A stretch of DNA of 64,000 nt from Pseudooceanicola aestuarii (GCF_010614805.1 NZ_JAAFZC010000001.1:1652001-1716000), one strand, 5' to 3'. Shown: positions 34,492 to 44,038, numbered from the stretch's first letter. Notes: a model not told the origin generated them from the sequence alone. Numbers and translations: made by a program.

Positions 34492-35112
34492 ATGCCCGAC
34501 GTCAAATCCCTGTTTGCCACCCAGCTCTATCGCGCCGCCTTGTCGGATTTCGATCCGAAGGTCGATAACGGGGAGCTGGAGGCATCCTGCTATTCCATCG
34601 CCGATGACGACGAGGCGGGCCAGCAATGGTGCGAGGACAACGCCTATCCCGGCTATACGTCCTATGCCTCGCTGACCGACCTGGGGTGGCGGTTCCCGAT
34701 CTTCGCCGATCTGATTGCCGCGCTTGACCGCCATGTGGCGGCCTTTGCTGAGCATCTGGAATTCGATCTGGGCGACCGGCAGCTGAAGCTGGAGGATATC
34801 TGGATCAACATCCTCCCGGAGGGCGGCAGCCATTCCTCGCATATTCATCCGCATTCGGTGATTTCGGGCACGACCTATGTCGCCATGCCCGGCGGCACGT
34901 CTGCGCTGAAACTCGAAGACCCGCGCCTGCCGATGATGATGGCGGCCCCCCCCCGCAAGAAGGGCGCGCGGGAGGAGCTGAAGCCGTTCATCTACCTGGC
35001 CCCCAAAGCGGGGGAGGTGCTGCTGTGGGAAAGCTGGTTGCGTCACGAGGTGCCGATGAACATGGCCGAGGACGATCGCATCTCCGTCAGTTTCAACTAC
35101 GCATGGGGGTGA
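34492..35112 (+). CDS. 2OG-Fe(II) oxygenase-superfamily protein (TIGR02466-like), lying directly after rplP
   Basis: A 206-residue protein with the pattern of a small 2-oxoglutarate/iron oxygenase. HIHPHS (His117/119/121) follows a beta strand (IWINILPEGG), then SGTTYVAMPGG, LEDPR, a second metal-ligand candidate in SWLRHEVPMN (His185), and a 2OG-binding arginine candidate in RISVSFNYAW (Arg196). This order matches the TIGR02466 group of uncharacterised oxygenases. GGAG sits seven bases before the ATG. It lies 168 bases after uL16 and before rpmC, between a terminator and a promoter. Substrate unknown; a ribosomal protein target is a hypothesis from position only. Confidence 0.78.
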   Translation: MPDVKSLFATQLYRAALSDFDPKVDNGELEASCYSIADDDEAGQQWCEDNAYPGYTSYASLTDLGWRFPIFADLIAALDRHVAAFAEHLEFDLGDRQLKLEDIWINILPEGGSHSSHIHPHSVISGTTYVAMPGGTSALKLEDPRLPMMMAAPPRKKGAREELKPFIYLAPKAGEVLLWESWLRHEVPMNMAEDDRISVSFNYAWG

Positions 35113-35182
35113 ACCCGGCCGCGGTAGGAACATCGTCGCCGGAGCAGGCCGCCGCCTGGCGCGGGGCCTTGGAAAACAAGGC

Positions 35183-35211
35183 TTGCCTTGTGGTCACTTC
35201 CCCCCTATACG
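35183..35211 (+). promoter_or_regulatory. promoter for the rpmC-rpsQ-...-rplR unit
   Basis: TTGCCT (35183-35188), a 17-base spacer and TATACG (35206-35211), about 90 bases before rpmC. The -10 is identical to those before rpsL and rplO. Confidence 0.65.
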
Positions 35212-35302
35212 GCCCCTTCATCATGACCTCCGCCGGAATCAGGGTGACCCGCGCACATCGTGCAAAGGGGCCTGCCGGCGATGTTGAAGAAGGGAAAAGA
35301 GC

Positions 35303-35503
35303 ATGAGCGCTCAAGAGCTCCGGGACAAAACCCCGGATCAGCTTCGCGAGGAGCTGGCACAACTGAAGAAAGAGCAGTTCAACCTGCGCTTTCAACAGGC
35401 GACCGGACAGATGGAAAACCCCGCCAAGATGCGTCAGGCCCGCCGTCAGGCGGCCCGTGTCCTGACCATCCTGAACGAAAAAGCCCAAGCGGCCGCGGAA
35501 TAA
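35303..35503 (+). CDS. rpmC: 50S ribosomal protein L29 (uL29)
   Basis: A 66-residue helical-hairpin protein near the tunnel exit. The motif [20 protein letters not shown] and the A-K-M-R-Q-ARR stretch are typical. Here it opens a transcription unit rather than following L16 directly. Confidence 0.98.
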   Translation: MSAQELRDKTPDQLREELAQLKKEQFNLRFQQATGQMENPAKMRQARRQAARVLTILNEKAQAAAE

Positions 35504-35514
35504 GGTAGACCAAG

Positions 35515-35841
35515 ATGCCCAAACGTATCCTGACCGGCGTCGTCACGAGCGACCAGAACGCCCAGACCGTCACCGTATCCGTCGAACGCCGGTTCACGCA
35601 TCCGGTTCTGAAAAAGACGATCCGGAAGTCCAAGAAATACCGCGCCCATGACGAGGGCAACCAGTTCAAGGTCGGCGACCAGGTTCGCATCCGCGAATGT
35701 GCGCCGAAATCCAAATCCAAACGCTGGGAGGTCATGACCTCCGAGATGGAGGATGCCTACAAGGCCGAACGTGCCGAGGCGGCAAAACTCCAGCAGCAGG
35801 AAGACGCACAGCGTCACGCAGAACACGAGGCGGCCCATTAA
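35515..35841 (+). CDS. rpsQ: 30S ribosomal protein S17 (uS17) with C-terminal extension
   Basis: A 108-residue protein. The OB-fold core (about 1-74: [39 protein letters not shown]) is normal. After residue 74 an extra tail of about 34 residues rich in Glu, Ala, Gln and His follows; most bacterial S17 proteins end near residue 80. The extension has no frameshift signature and looks genuine. A TGGGGG/CCCCCA hairpin (35869-35895) lies between it and rplN. Confidence 0.97.
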   Translation: MPKRILTGVVTSDQNAQTVTVSVERRFTHPVLKKTIRKSKKYRAHDEGNQFKVGDQVRIRECAPKSKSKRWEVMTSEMEDAYKAERAEAAKLQQQEDAQRHAEHEAAH

Positions 35842-35913
35842 GGGCCGCAATCGCGTAAATCGAAACCCTGGGGGAGCTAACGAGAACAGCCCCCAAAGGT
35901 CGGGAGAAACCAT

Positions 35914-36282
35914 ATGATCCAGATGCAGACCAATCTGGATGTCGCTGACAACTCCGGTGCTCGCCGGGTTCAGTGCATCAAGGTCCTGGGTGGTTCCAAG
36001 CGTAAATACGCATCCGTGGGCGACATCATCGTCGTCTCGGTCAAGGAAGCCATCCCGCGCGGCCGCGTGAAGAAAGGTGACGTCCGCAAGGCCGTCGTCG
36101 TGCGCACCGCCAAGGAAGTTCGCCGTGAAGACGGCACCGCGATCCGGTTCGACCGGAACGCCGCCGTGATCCTCAACAACGCAGGCGAACCCGTCGGCAC
36201 CCGTATCTTCGGGCCGGTGGTGCGCGAACTGCGTTCGAAGAACTTCATGAAGATCATCTCGCTTGCTCCGGAGGTGCTGTAA
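35914..36282 (+). CDS. rplN: 50S ribosomal protein L14 (uL14)
   Basis: A 122-residue intersubunit-bridge protein that interacts with L19 and with the silencing factor Rsf[21 protein letters not shown] and the C-terminal [12 protein letters not shown] are standard. Its stop TAA overlaps the L24 start by one base. Confidence 0.99.
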   Translation: MIQMQTNLDVADNSGARRVQCIKVLGGSKRKYASVGDIIVVSVKEAIPRGRVKKGDVRKAVVVRTAKEVRREDGTAIRFDRNAAVILNNAGEPVGTRIFGPVVRELRSKNFMKIISLAPEVL

Positions 36283-36593
36283 TGGCTGCCAAACTCCGCA
36301 AGGGCGACAAGGTCGTCGTGCTGTCCGGCCGTGACAAGGGCCAGACCGGCGATATCGCCTCCGTCGACCCCAAGGCCGGCAAGGCCATCGTCGAAGGTGT
36401 GAACATGGCTGTCCGCCACACACGCCAGTCGCAGACCTCCCAGGGCGGTCGCCTGCCCAAGGCTCTGCCCATCGATCTCAGCAATCTGGCGCTGGTCGAT
36501 GCCAACGGCAAGGCCACCCGCGTCGGCTTCCGCATGGAAGACGGCAAGAAGGTGCGTTTCGCCAAGACCACGGGGGACGTGATCGATGCTTGA
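36282..36593 (+). CDS. rplX: 50S ribosomal protein L24 (uL24)
   Basis: A 103-residue assembly-initiator protein with an N-terminal KOW motif ([21 protein letters not shown]). It overlaps L14 by one base and L5 by eight, so L14-L24-L5 are translationally coupled. Confidence 0.98.
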   Translation: MAAKLRKGDKVVVLSGRDKGQTGDIASVDPKAGKAIVEGVNMAVRHTRQSQTSQGGRLPKALPIDLSNLALVDANGKATRVGFRMEDGKKVRFAKTTGDVIDA

Positions 36594-37149
36594 TACCGCG
36601 ACTTATACCCCGCGTCTGAAGACGCAGTTCCGCGAGACGATCAAGGCCGCGCTCAAGGAAGAGTTCGGCTACAAGAACGACATGCAGATCCCGCGTCTGG
36701 ACAAGATCGTTCTGAACATCGGCTGCGGTGCCGAGGCGGTGAAGGATTCCAAGAAGGCCAAATCGGCCCAGGAAGACCTGACTGCCATCGCAGGTCAGAA
36801 GGCATTGATCACCAAGGCGAAGAAATCCATCGCTGGCTTCCGCGTGCGCGAAGACATGCCGCTGGGTGCCAAGGTGACGCTGCGCGGCGACCGCATGTAT
36901 GATTTCCTCGATCGTCTGATCACCATCGCGATGCCGCGGATCCGCGACTTCCGCGGCGTGCCGGGCAAAAGCTTTGACGGCCGTGGCAACTACGCCATGG
37001 GCATCAAGGAACATATCGTGTTCCCCGAGATCAACTTCGACAAGGTCGATGAAGTCTGGGGCCTGGATATCGTCATCGGCACGACGGCACAGACCGACGC
37101 AGAAGCGAAAGCCCTGCTGAAGCACTTCAACATGCCGTTCAACAGCTGA
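36586..37149 (+). CDS. rplE: 50S ribosomal protein L5 (uL5)
   Basis: A 187-residue 5S rRNA-binding protein of the central protuberance. [15 protein letters not shown] and [20 protein letters not shown] are conserved. It begins eight bases inside rplX. Confidence 0.99.
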   Translation: MLDTATYTPRLKTQFRETIKAALKEEFGYKNDMQIPRLDKIVLNIGCGAEAVKDSKKAKSAQEDLTAIAGQKALITKAKKSIAGFRVREDMPLGAKVTLRGDRMYDFLDRLITIAMPRIRDFRGVPGKSFDGRGNYAMGIKEHIVFPEINFDKVDEVWGLDIVIGTTAQTDAEAKALLKHFNMPFNS

Positions 37150-37169
37150 TCGCGCGAGGAGTAGAGACT

Positions 37170-37475
37170 ATGGCTAAAAAATCTATGATCGAGCGCGAGA
37201 AGAAACGTCAGCGCCTGGTGGAAAAGTATGCCGCCAAGCGTGCCGCGCTGAAGGAAATCATCAACGACGAGTCCAAGCCGATGGAAGAGCGCTTCCGCGC
37301 CACCCTGAAGCTGGCAGAGCTGCCTCGCAACAGCTCGCCCACGCGGCTGCACAACCGGTGCCAGCTGACGGGCCGTCCGCATGCGTATTATCGCAAGTTG
37401 AAAGTGTCGCGGATCATGCTGCGCGAACTTGGTTCGAATGGCCAGGTTCCCGGCCTGGTGAAATCGAGCTGGTAA
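37170..37475 (+). CDS. rpsN: 30S ribosomal protein S14 (uS14)
   Basis: A 101-residue protein of the zinc-free (C-) long form: no CxxC pairs are present, and the C-terminal half reads [23 protein letters not shown]. It assembles late into the 30S head. It lies 20 bases after L5. Confidence 0.98.
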   Translation: MAKKSMIEREKKRQRLVEKYAAKRAALKEIINDESKPMEERFRATLKLAELPRNSSPTRLHNRCQLTGRPHAYYRKLKVSRIMLRELGSNGQVPGLVKSSW

Positions 37476-37489
37476 GGGAGAGCTGAGAT

Positions 37490-37882
37490 ATGAATGATCC
37501 TATCGGCGATATGCTCACCCGCATCCGCAACTCTCAGATGCGTGGCAAGTCCACCGTGTCCACCCCGGCGTCCAAGCTGCGGGCCTGGGTGCTGGACGTG
37601 CTGGCGGACGAGGGTTACATCCGTGGCTACGAGAAGACGACCGGCAAAGACGGTCATCCGGCCCTGGAAATCAGCCTGAAATACTACGAAGGCACTCCTG
37701 TCATTCGCGAATTGCAGCGGGTTTCGACCCCCGGCCGTCGCGTCTACATGGGCGTCAAGGACATTCCCACGGTTCGTCAGGGCCTGGGCGTGTCGATTGT
37801 CTCCACGCCCAAGGGCGTGATGTCGGACGCCAACGCACGCTCTGCCAATGTCGGCGGCGAAGTGCTTTGCACCGTATTCTGA
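37490..37882 (+). CDS. rpsH: 30S ribosomal protein S8 (uS8)
   Basis: A 130-residue 16S central-domain binder. It starts [16 protein letters not shown] and ends GGEVLCTVF. In E. coli S8 represses the spc operon by binding its mRNA near the L5 start. A comparable site could exist near 36580 but was not modelled. Confidence 0.99.
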   Translation: MNDPIGDMLTRIRNSQMRGKSTVSTPASKLRAWVLDVLADEGYIRGYEKTTGKDGHPALEISLKYYEGTPVIRELQRVSTPGRRVYMGVKDIPTVRQGLGVSIVSTPKGVMSDANARSANVGGEVLCTVF

Positions 37883-37892
37883 GGAGGTCGAT

Positions 37893-38426
37893 ATGTCTCG
37901 TATTGGGAAAAAGCCGGTCGATCTGCCCTCGGGTGTGACGGCGTCGATCTCTGGTCAGAGCATCGAAGTAAAGGGCCCCAAAGGCGCCCAGACCTTCACC
38001 GCGACCGACGACGTCACCATCGCGCTGGAGGACAACACCGTCACCGTGACGCCGCGTGGCAAGTCCAAGCGGGCGCGCCAGCAATGGGGCATGTCCCGCA
38101 CGATCGTTGCGAACATGGTTCAGGGCGTGTCCACCGGTTTCAAGAAAGAGCTTGAGATCAACGGCGTTGGTTACCGGGCACAGATGCAGGGCAATGTCCT
38201 GAAGCTGAACCTGGGCCTGTCGCACGAGGTCAATTTCGAGGTTCCGAACGGCGTGACCGTGACGGCCCCGAAACCGACCGAGATCGTGATCGAGGGTGAC
38301 AATGCGCAGCTCGTCGGCCAGGTCGCGGCAAATATCCGTGAATGGCGTGCTCCCGAGCCCTACAAAGGCAAGGGGATCAAGTACAAGGACGAGTATATCT
38401 TCCGCAAGGAAGGCAAGAAGAAGTAA
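37893..38426 (+). CDS. rplF: 50S ribosomal protein L6 (uL6)
   Basis: A 177-residue protein at the base of the stalk near the sarcin-ricin loop. [15 protein letters not shown] at the start and the C-terminal [23 protein letters not shown] are typical. The ATG at 37893 follows GAGGAGG; an in-frame start at 37848 lies inside rpsH and is rejected. Confidence 0.99.
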   Translation: MSRIGKKPVDLPSGVTASISGQSIEVKGPKGAQTFTATDDVTIALEDNTVTVTPRGKSKRARQQWGMSRTIVANMVQGVSTGFKKELEINGVGYRAQMQGNVLKLNLGLSHEVNFEVPNGVTVTAPKPTEIVIEGDNAQLVGQVAANIREWRAPEPYKGKGIKYKDEYIFRKEGKKK

Positions 38427-38437
38427 GGACGGCGAGA

Positions 38438-38797
38438 ATGGCAAACAGCAAACGCGATCTGTTCCAGAAGCGCCGCCTGCGCGTTCGGAACAAACTCCGC
38501 AAGGTCAACGCAGGGCGCGTGCGCCTTTCGGTGCACCGGTCGAACAAGAACATCAGCGTCCAGCTGATCGACGACGTCAACGGCGTCACCCTGGCATCCG
38601 CCTCCACCATGGAGAAGGATCTGGGCGTGGTCGGCAAATGCAACCTCGAGGCGGCCCAGAAGGTCGGCGCGGCGATTGCAGAGCGGGCCAAGAAAGCCGG
38701 CGTCGAGGAAGCATATTTCGACCGTGGCGGTTTTCTCTTCCACGGCAAGGTGAAGGCTCTGGCCGACGCTGCGCGGGAAGGCGGACTGAAGATCTGA
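38438..38797 (+). CDS. rplR: 50S ribosomal protein L18 (uL18)
   Basis: A 119-residue 5S rRNA-binding protein. It has the basic N-terminus [18 protein letters not shown] and the conserved [24 protein letters not shown] end. The 212 bases after it hold three palindromes instead of an immediate S5 gene. Confidence 0.98.
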   Translation: MANSKRDLFQKRRLRVRNKLRKVNAGRVRLSVHRSNKNISVQLIDDVNGVTLASASTMEKDLGVVGKCNLEAAQKVGAAIAERAKKAGVEEAYFDRGGFLFHGKVKALADAAREGGLKI

Positions 38798-38803
38798 TAC
38801 CGG

Positions 38804-38894
38804 GGGCCGGGTTCCGATCCGGCCCGCCGTATCCTACCGGGGCCTTCCCCGGAATTTGTGGAAATTCGTAGGCCGGGATCCGTCCCGGCCCACG
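38804..38894. repeat. cluster of three palindromes between rplR and rpsE, one REP-like
   Basis: Stems are 38804-38810/38819-38825 (GGGCCGG/CCGGCCC), 38837-38842/38847-38852 (CCGGGG/CCCCGG) and 38867-38894 (CGTAGGCCGGGA, loop TCCG, TCCCGGCCCACG, one mismatch). The third shares GTAGGCCGG with the units before tuf2. No T-tract follows, so an mRNA-stabilising or processing role is more likely than termination. The rest of the gap to rpsE holds no gene. Confidence 0.65.
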
Positions 38895-39009
38895 CAAAGG
38901 GAGGGCGCCCCAAGCGCGCCCCGATGATCCGGGAGTGTTCGACGCTCACCTGGATTGGAAAACCGGGCCGCTGCCCTGACGGCGCGGACCCACGATGAAA
39001 GGAGAGCCG

Positions 39010-39585
39010 ATGGCTCGTGATGACAACCGCCGGGACCGCCGCGATCGCGACGAGACCCCGGAATTTGCGGATCGCCTGGTCGCGATCAACCGTGTGTCCA
39101 AGACGGTCAAGGGTGGTAAGCGCTTCGGCTTTGCCGCACTCGTGGTCGTTGGAGACCAGAAGGGTCGTGTCGGCTTTGGCAAGGGTAAGGCGAAAGAAGT
39201 GCCCGAAGCCATCCGCAAGGCGACTGAGCAGGCCAAGCGCCAGATGATCCGCGTGCCGCTGCGCGAGGGCCGGACCCTGCACCACGACATCGAGGGCCGC
39301 CATGGCGCGGGCCGTGTCGTGATGCGTACCGCCCCGACGGGGACCGGGATCATTGCCGGTGGTCCGATGCGTGCCGTGTTCGAGATGCTGGGTGTTCAGG
39401 ACGTGGTGGCGAAGTCCATCGGGTCGCAGAACCCCTACAACATGATCCGCGCCACGCTGGACGGTCTGCAAAAGATCTATTCCCCCCGGATGGTCGCGCA
39501 GCGTCGCGGCAAGAAGGTCGCGGACATCCTGCCGAAACGCGACGAGGCGCCTGCCGAGTCGACCCAAGTCGCCGAGGAGGCCTGA
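39010..39585 (+). CDS. rpsE: 30S ribosomal protein S5 (uS5)
   Basis: A 191-residue decoding-fidelity protein. The dsRBD-like part ([25 protein letters not shown]) and the C-terminal domain ending [14 protein letters not shown] are intact. AAAGGAG six bases upstream supports the ATG at 39010 over one at 38995. Confidence 0.99.
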   Translation: MARDDNRRDRRDRDETPEFADRLVAINRVSKTVKGGKRFGFAALVVVGDQKGRVGFGKGKAKEVPEAIRKATEQAKRQMIRVPLREGRTLHHDIEGRHGAGRVVMRTAPTGTGIIAGGPMRAVFEMLGVQDVVAKSIGSQNPYNMIRATLDGLQKIYSPRMVAQRRGKKVADILPKRDEAPAESTQVAEEA

Positions 39586-39589
39586 GACC

Positions 39590-39778
39590 ATGGCTAAGAC
39601 CATCGTTGTCAAACAGATCGGCTCTCCGATCCGTCGCCCCGCCGTGCAGCGCCAGACGCTGATTGGCCTGGGCCTGAACAAGATGCACAAGACCCGCGAG
39701 CTGGAAGACACCCCTTCGGTGCGCGGCATGGTCAACAAGATCCCGCATCTGGTCGAAATCGTCGAAGAGCGCGACTGA
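39590..39778 (+). CDS. rpmD: 50S ribosomal protein L30 (uL30)
   Basis: A 62-residue protein: [28 protein letters not shown] is the family signature. It lies four bases after S5. A strong terminator 24 bases after its stop separates it from L15, its usual neighbour. Confidence 0.98.
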   Translation: MAKTIVVKQIGSPIRRPAVQRQTLIGLGLNKMHKTRELEDTPSVRGMVNKIPHLVEIVEERD

Positions 39779-39802
39779 CGGTCGGCTTTTCCTGCAAGAT
39801 CC

Positions 39803-39832
39803 AAATGCCCGCGCATCGTCGCGGGCATTTTT
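39803..39832 (+). terminator. intrinsic terminator after rpmD
   Basis: AAATGCCCGCG, a 6-base loop, CGCGGGCATTTTT: a perfect 11-bp stem (39803-39813 with 39820-39830) and T-tract. Confidence 0.93.
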
Positions 39833-39967
39833 GATTCTGTAGCCTTCCGCAGGGCAGGGCGCAAACCCGGGTCGTCGCTGAAACGGGATTGACGGACGGG
39901 CGATTTCCCGCATTTCCTTACAAATCGTTAACGCACATTTTTCGTGCAGATTTGTGGCGGGCTATTC

Positions 39968-40162
39968 TTGAAGTTCATTCCTCTCCTTGCGGTGGCCCTG
40001 TGTCATCTCGCCGCGCCTGTTCTGGGCGCAACGTCATCAGCCACGGGTATCGTCACGGCGGCGCCGATGGTGGTCGCTCATGGAGGCGGCTGCCGGAAAT
40101 CCTCCCCTCCGGGGCGATGCTGCCACATGGAAACCAAGGTCGGCCGGGTGCATTGCCACTGA
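39968..40162 (+). CDS. small secreted cysteine-rich peptide, unknown function
   Basis: A 64-residue open frame between rpmD and rplO. With a TTG start at 39968 (GGCGGG six bases upstream) it begins with a clean signal peptide (MKFIPLLAVALCHLAAPVLG) followed by a short mature peptide. That peptide contains GCRKSSPPGRCCHMETKVGR and ends VHCH (Cys42, 51, 52, 63). A GTG at 39944 is an alternative but gives a poorer signal. The C-x8-CC-x10-C pattern with several His suggests disulphides or metal binding in the periplasm. I recognise no characterised family. Confidence 0.55.
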   Translation: MKFIPLLAVALCHLAAPVLGATSSATGIVTAAPMVVAHGGGCRKSSPPGRCCHMETKVGRVHCH

Positions 40163-40179
40163 GGGCGCCGCGCGCACTC

Positions 40180-40208
40180 TTGCATCCACAATCGCAAACC
40201 CCTATACG
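40180..40208 (+). promoter_or_regulatory. promoter for rplO-secY-adk
   Basis: TTGCAT (40180-40185), a 17-base spacer and TATACG (40203-40208), about 95 bases upstream of L15. Confidence 0.7.
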
Positions 40209-40303
40209 CGCCCGGTGGCCCTGCGGGGTCACGGAATCATGACATCAGCAGCCGTGTCCCTTCCGCATCGCTTCGGGAAGGTGTTCCGGCAAGGAGAAGC
40301 GAC

Positions 40304-40777
40304 ATGAAACTGAACGAACTGCGCGACAATCCCGGCGCAACCCAGAAGAAAAAGCGCGTTGCGCGTGGTCCCGGTTCCGGCAAGGGCAAGATGGCTGGCC
40401 GTGGTATCAAGGGTCAGAAGTCCCGGTCCGGCGTGGCGATCAACGGTTACGAAGGCGGCCAGATGCCGCTGTACCAACGTCTGCCCAAGCGTGGCTTCAA
40501 CAAGCCGAACCGCAAGAAATTCGCCGTGATCAACCTGGGCATCATCGCCAAGTACATCGAATCCGGCAAGCTGGATGCAGGCCAGACGATCACCGAGGAT
40601 GCGTTGCTCGCTTCCGGTGCCGTGCGCCGCAAACTGGACGGTGTGCGTGTTCTGGCCAAGGGCGAGATCGGCACCAAGGTGACGCTGGAAGTGACCGGCG
40701 CCTCGCAAGCTGCGGTTGATGCCGTGGCAGCAGCGGGCGGGTCCCTCACGGTCACGACGGCGCAAGCGGCCGAATAA
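40304..40777 (+). CDS. rplO: 50S ribosomal protein L15 (uL15)
   Basis: A 157-residue 23S-binding protein. The Gly/Lys-rich N-terminus ([20 protein letters not shown]) threads into rRNA, and the C-terminal globular domain ends [19 protein letters not shown]. It starts the L15-SecY-Adk unit. Confidence 0.99.
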   Translation: MKLNELRDNPGATQKKKRVARGPGSGKGKMAGRGIKGQKSRSGVAINGYEGGQMPLYQRLPKRGFNKPNRKKFAVINLGIIAKYIESGKLDAGQTITEDALLASGAVRRKLDGVRVLAKGEIGTKVTLEVTGASQAAVDAVAAAGGSLTVTTAQAAE

Positions 40778-40829
40778 GAGGTTGTGAGCGGGGCATGCTC
40801 CGCTTACATAACCTTCCGAGTTTTCCCAT

Positions 40830-40866
40830 GACGCCGCCAGAGCCGGAAAACGGTTCCGGCGGCGTC
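40830..40866 (+). promoter_or_regulatory. large stem-loop between rplO and secY
   Basis: GACGCCGCC (40830-40838) pairs with GGCGGCGTC (40858-40866), with an inner CCG/CGG hairpin. It lies 21 bases before the secY start and lacks a T-tract. It could be an RNA-stability or attenuation element tuning SecY relative to L15. Confidence 0.45.
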
Positions 40867-40887
40867 TGTGCATAAGAGAGAGAGCCG

Positions 40888-42249
40888 ATGGTATCCGCAG
40901 CAGAACAGATGGCGGCCAACACCTCATGGTCCGCCCTCGGCAAGGCGACCGATCTCCGCAAGCGGATCTTCTTCACGATCGGGCTGCTGATTGTCTACCG
41001 GCTGGGCACCTTCCTGCCCGTTCCCGGCATTGACGGCGCCGCCCTGCGTGAGTTCATGGAAGGCGCGGGGCAGGGGATCGGCGGCATGCTGACGATGTTC
41101 ACCGGCGGCGCCTTGGGCCGCATGGGCATCTTCGCCCTGGGCATCATGCCCTATATCTCCGCCTCCATCATCGTGCAGCTCATGACGGCCATGGTGCCGG
41201 CGCTGGAGCAGCTGAAGAAGGAAGGCGAACAGGGCCGCAAGAAGATCAACCAATACACCCGCTACGGCACGGTGCTGCTGGCGACGCTACAGGCCTACGG
41301 GCTTGCCGTCTCGCTTGAATCGGGTGACCTGGTGACGGATCCGGGCCTGTTCTTCAGGGCAACCTGCGTGATCACCCTGGTCGGTGGGACAATGTTCCTG
41401 ATGTGGCTGGGTGAACAGATCACCGCGCGCGGCGTCGGCAACGGTATTTCCCTGATCATTTTCGTCGGCATCATCGCCGAGGTTCCCGCCGCCCTGGCGC
41501 AGTTCTTCGCCTCCGGCCGGTCCGGCGCGATTTCTCCCGCGGTGATCGTGGGCGTGGTACTGATGGTGGTCGCGACAATTGCCTTCGTGGTGTTCATGGA
41601 GCGGGCGTTGCGAAAGATCCATATCCAGTATCCGCGCCGCCAGGTGGGCATGAAGGTCTACGACGGCGGGTCTTCCCACCTTCCGGTGAAAGTGAACCCG
41701 GCGGGGGTGATCCCGGCGATCTTCGCCTCCTCGCTGCTGCTGCTGCCGGTGACGATCTCCACCTTCTCGGGCAGTGATACGGGGCCGGTCATGTCAACGC
41801 TGCTGGCCTATTTCGGGCCGGGGCAGCCGCTGTACCTGCTGTTCTTCGTCGCGATGATCGTCTTCTTCGCCTATTTCTACACCTTCAACGTTTCCTTCAA
41901 GCCCGACGAGGTTGCGGAGAACTTGAAGAACCAGAACGGTTTCGTCCCCGGCATCCGGCCCGGCAAGAAGACCGAGGAATACCTGGAATACGTGGTCAAG
42001 CGTATCCTGGTCCTGGGCTCCGCTTACCTGGCCGCCGTCTGCATGCTGCCCGAAGTGCTGCGCGGACAGATGGCCGTTCCCTTCTATTTCGGCGGGACTT
42101 CCGTGTTGATCGTGGTATCGGTCGTCATGGATACGATCCAGCAGGTGCAAAGCCATCTTCTGGCCCACCAATACGAAGGCCTGATCGAAAAGTCGCAATT
42201 GCGCGGCAAGGGCAAGCGCCGGCAACGAAAAGGACCAGCACGTCGATGA
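40888..42249 (+). CDS. secY: preprotein translocase subunit SecY
   Basis: A 453-residue channel subunit of SecYEG with ten transmembrane segments. Conserved features are the plug-proximal [33 protein letters not shown] and the cytoplasmic C5 loop [23 protein letters not shown]. It pairs with the SecE encoded at 10319. It overlaps adk by four bases. Confidence 0.99.
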   Translation: MVSAAEQMAANTSWSALGKATDLRKRIFFTIGLLIVYRLGTFLPVPGIDGAALREFMEGAGQGIGGMLTMFTGGALGRMGIFALGIMPYISASIIVQLMTAMVPALEQLKKEGEQGRKKINQYTRYGTVLLATLQAYGLAVSLESGDLVTDPGLFFRATCVITLVGGTMFLMWLGEQITARGVGNGISLIIFVGIIAEVPAALAQFFASGRSGAISPAVIVGVVLMVVATIAFVVFMERALRKIHIQYPRRQVGMKVYDGGSSHLPVKVNPAGVIPAIFASSLLLLPVTISTFSGSDTGPVMSTLLAYFGPGQPLYLLFFVAMIVFFAYFYTFNVSFKPDEVAENLKNQNGFVPGIRPGKKTEEYLEYVVKRILVLGSAYLAAVCMLPEVLRGQMAVPFYFGGTSVLIVVSVVMDTIQQVQSHLLAHQYEGLIEKSQLRGKGKRRQRKGPARR

Positions 42250-42890
42250 ACATCATTCTACTTGGACCGCCGGGCGCCGGCAAAGGTACCCAGGCCCGCG
42301 TATTGGTCGATGAGCGCGACATGATCCAGCTGTCCACCGGTGACATGCTGAGGGAGGCCCGGTCCTCGGGCACCGAAATGGGCAAGGTCGTCGCCGAAGT
42401 CATGGACAAGGGTGGGCTGGTAACCGACGAAATCGTCATCGGCCTGATCCGCGAGAAGCTGGAAGGCGAGAAGAAGGGCGGATTCATCTTTGATGGATTT
42501 CCCCGGACGCTGGCGCAGGCGGATGCGCTGGCCGATCTGCTGGCCGACATGGGTGAGGCGCTGGATGCCGTCGTGGAATTGCAGGTCGAGGAAGAGGCGC
42601 TGGTCGCCCGTATCGTCGGGCGCTCCACCTGCGGCAATTGCGGGGAGGTCTACCACGACGTGACCAAGCCGATCCCCGCCGATGGCAAATGCGCCAATTG
42701 CGGCGGTACGGAGTTCAAGCGCCGGGCGGATGACAACGAGGAAAGCCTCAAGACCCGCTTGATGGAATATTACAAGAAGACCTCGCCGCTGATCGGTTAC
42801 TACTATGCCAAGGACGATCTGCGCCGCGTCGACGGCCTGGCAGAGATGTCCGAGGTCAAGCGCCAGATCGACGAGATCCTGAGCAACTGA
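42246..42890 (+). CDS. adk: adenylate kinase (long form with zinc-type lid)
   Basis: A 214-residue enzyme converting ATP + AMP to 2 ADP. P-loop GPPGAGKGT (residues 7-15) and [11 protein letters not shown] are present. The long lid carries CGNC and CANC (Cys129, 132, 149, 152), the four-cysteine zinc-binding version, unlike the E. coli lid that lacks all four cysteines. It is coupled to secY and followed by a terminator. Confidence 0.98.
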   Translation: MNIILLGPPGAGKGTQARVLVDERDMIQLSTGDMLREARSSGTEMGKVVAEVMDKGGLVTDEIVIGLIREKLEGEKKGGFIFDGFPRTLAQADALADLLADMGEALDAVVELQVEEEALVARIVGRSTCGNCGEVYHDVTKPIPADGKCANCGGTEFKRRADDNEESLKTRLMEYYKKTSPLIGYYYAKDDLRRVDGLAEMSEVKRQIDEILSN

Positions 42891-42941
42891 CCCAATTTCG
42901 CTGTGGCAATACAGGGTTCGGCCCTGCCTCGGCGGAATTCT

Positions 42942-42972
42942 GGTTTTCTCCCGGCGCGGGGGAAAACCTTCT
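42942..42972 (+). terminator. intrinsic terminator after adk
   Basis: GGTTTTCTCCCG (42942-42953), a 3-base loop, CGGGGGAAAACC (42957-42968; one G-T pair), then TTCTT. The candidate rpsM promoter begins eight bases later. Confidence 0.75.
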
Positions 42973-42979
42973 TGCCCTC

Positions 42980-43006
42980 TTGACGATCCTGCGATTCACA
43001 CATACG
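42980..43006 (+). promoter_or_regulatory. candidate promoter for rpsM-rpsK-rpoA-rplQ
   Basis: TTGACG (42980-42985) is a good -35. The -10 is CATACG (15-base spacer) or TACGCA (17-base spacer). It lies just after the adk terminator. The remaining 147 bases to rpsM are a leader without a gene. Confidence 0.5.
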
Positions 43007-43152
43007 CAGCCCTATCCCGGAACGTCGCTGATTCTCGTCGGCTGTGCCGGGGCCTCGCATATGACCCAGGGCCCGACGGCTGAAGCCTCGGGCCATGTGT
43101 TGTGAAAAAAGGTTCTGGAGCTACGGAACCGCAACAAAAGGAATACAGAACA

Positions 43153-43521
43153 TTGGCACGTATTGCCGGCGTTAACATCCCGACTGCAAAGCGGGTGCCC
43201 ATCGCCCTGACCTACATCACCGGTATCGGCCCGTCTTCGGCCCGCAGCATCTGTGACTCCGTGAACATCGACCAGACCCGCCGCGTCAACGAATTGTCCG
43301 ACGCCGAAGTTCTGGCCATCCGCGAACATATCGACGCGAACTTCACCGTCGAAGGCGACCTGCGCCGCGAAGTGCAGATGAACGTCAAGCGCCTGATGGA
43401 CCTGGGCTGCTACCGTGGCCTGCGCCATCGTCGCAACCTGCCGGTTCGCGGCCAGCGGACCCATACCAACGCCCGTACCCGCAAGGGCCCGGCGAAAGCC
43501 ATCGCCGGCAAGAAGAAGTAA
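43153..43521 (+). CDS. rpsM: 30S ribosomal protein S13 (uS13)
   Basis: A 122-residue 30S head protein in bridge B1. It starts at TTG: the family N-terminus [14 protein letters not shown] begins right after it, AAAAGGAA lies about ten bases upstream, and the length is then standard. The frame stays open to an upstream ATG at 43102, which would add 17 foreign residues. The [22 protein letters not shown] signature is present. Confidence 0.97.
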   Translation: MARIAGVNIPTAKRVPIALTYITGIGPSSARSICDSVNIDQTRRVNELSDAEVLAIREHIDANFTVEGDLRREVQMNVKRLMDLGCYRGLRHRRNLPVRGQRTHTNARTRKGPAKAIAGKKK

Positions 43522-43536
43522 GGGAGGGCAGCAGAT

Positions 43537-43926
43537 ATGGCACGCGATACCCGTCGTACCAAACGCAAGGTTTCCAAGAACATCGCCGCTGGCGTTGCGC
43601 ATGTGAACTCTTCGTTCAACAATACCAAGATCCTGATCTCCGATGTGCAGGGCAACGCGATCTCCTGGTCGTCCGCCGGCACCATGGGCTTCAAAGGCTC
43701 CCGGAAGTCGACACCCTATGCCGCGCAGATGGCCGCAGAAGACGCGGGCAAGAAGGCACAGGAACACGGCGTCAAGACGCTGGAAGTCGAAGTTCAGGGC
43801 CCCGGTTCCGGCCGCGAAAGCGCGCTGCGCGCGCTGGCCGCCGCTGGCTTCAACATCACGTCCATCCGCGACGTGACCCCGATCGCGCACAACGGCTGCC
43901 GTCCGCCGAAACGCCGTCGGGTCTGA
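43537..43926 (+). CDS. rpsK: 30S ribosomal protein S11 (uS11)
   Basis: A 129-residue platform protein. [15 protein letters not shown] and the C-terminal [16 protein letters not shown] are conserved. The 112-base gap before rpoA contains a CCGCGC/GCGCGG hairpin (43950-43965). Confidence 0.99.
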   Translation: MARDTRRTKRKVSKNIAAGVAHVNSSFNNTKILISDVQGNAISWSSAGTMGFKGSRKSTPYAAQMAAEDAGKKAQEHGVKTLEVEVQGPGSGRESALRALAAAGFNITSIRDVTPIAHNGCRPPKRRRV

Positions 43927-44038
43927 TCGTCTGCGACTCTCTTTGGTGGCCGCGCCCCGGCGCGGTCGCCTTTCGTCATTTTGAACCTCGGGAGTTTTCG
44001 GTCCCTCAGCCAGGGCCGAAACGGGAATGGAGGGATAC

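Noticed and set aside
43102..43152. N-terminal extension of S13 from an upstream ATG
   Set aside because: It would add 17 residues unlike any S13; the TTG at 43153 has a ribosome site and gives the standard length.
42891..43152. Expected rpmJ (L36) gene between adk/secY and rpsM
   Set aside because: No 37-41-residue frame with the L36 zinc cysteines is present in the gap; rpmJ must lie elsewhere in the genome.
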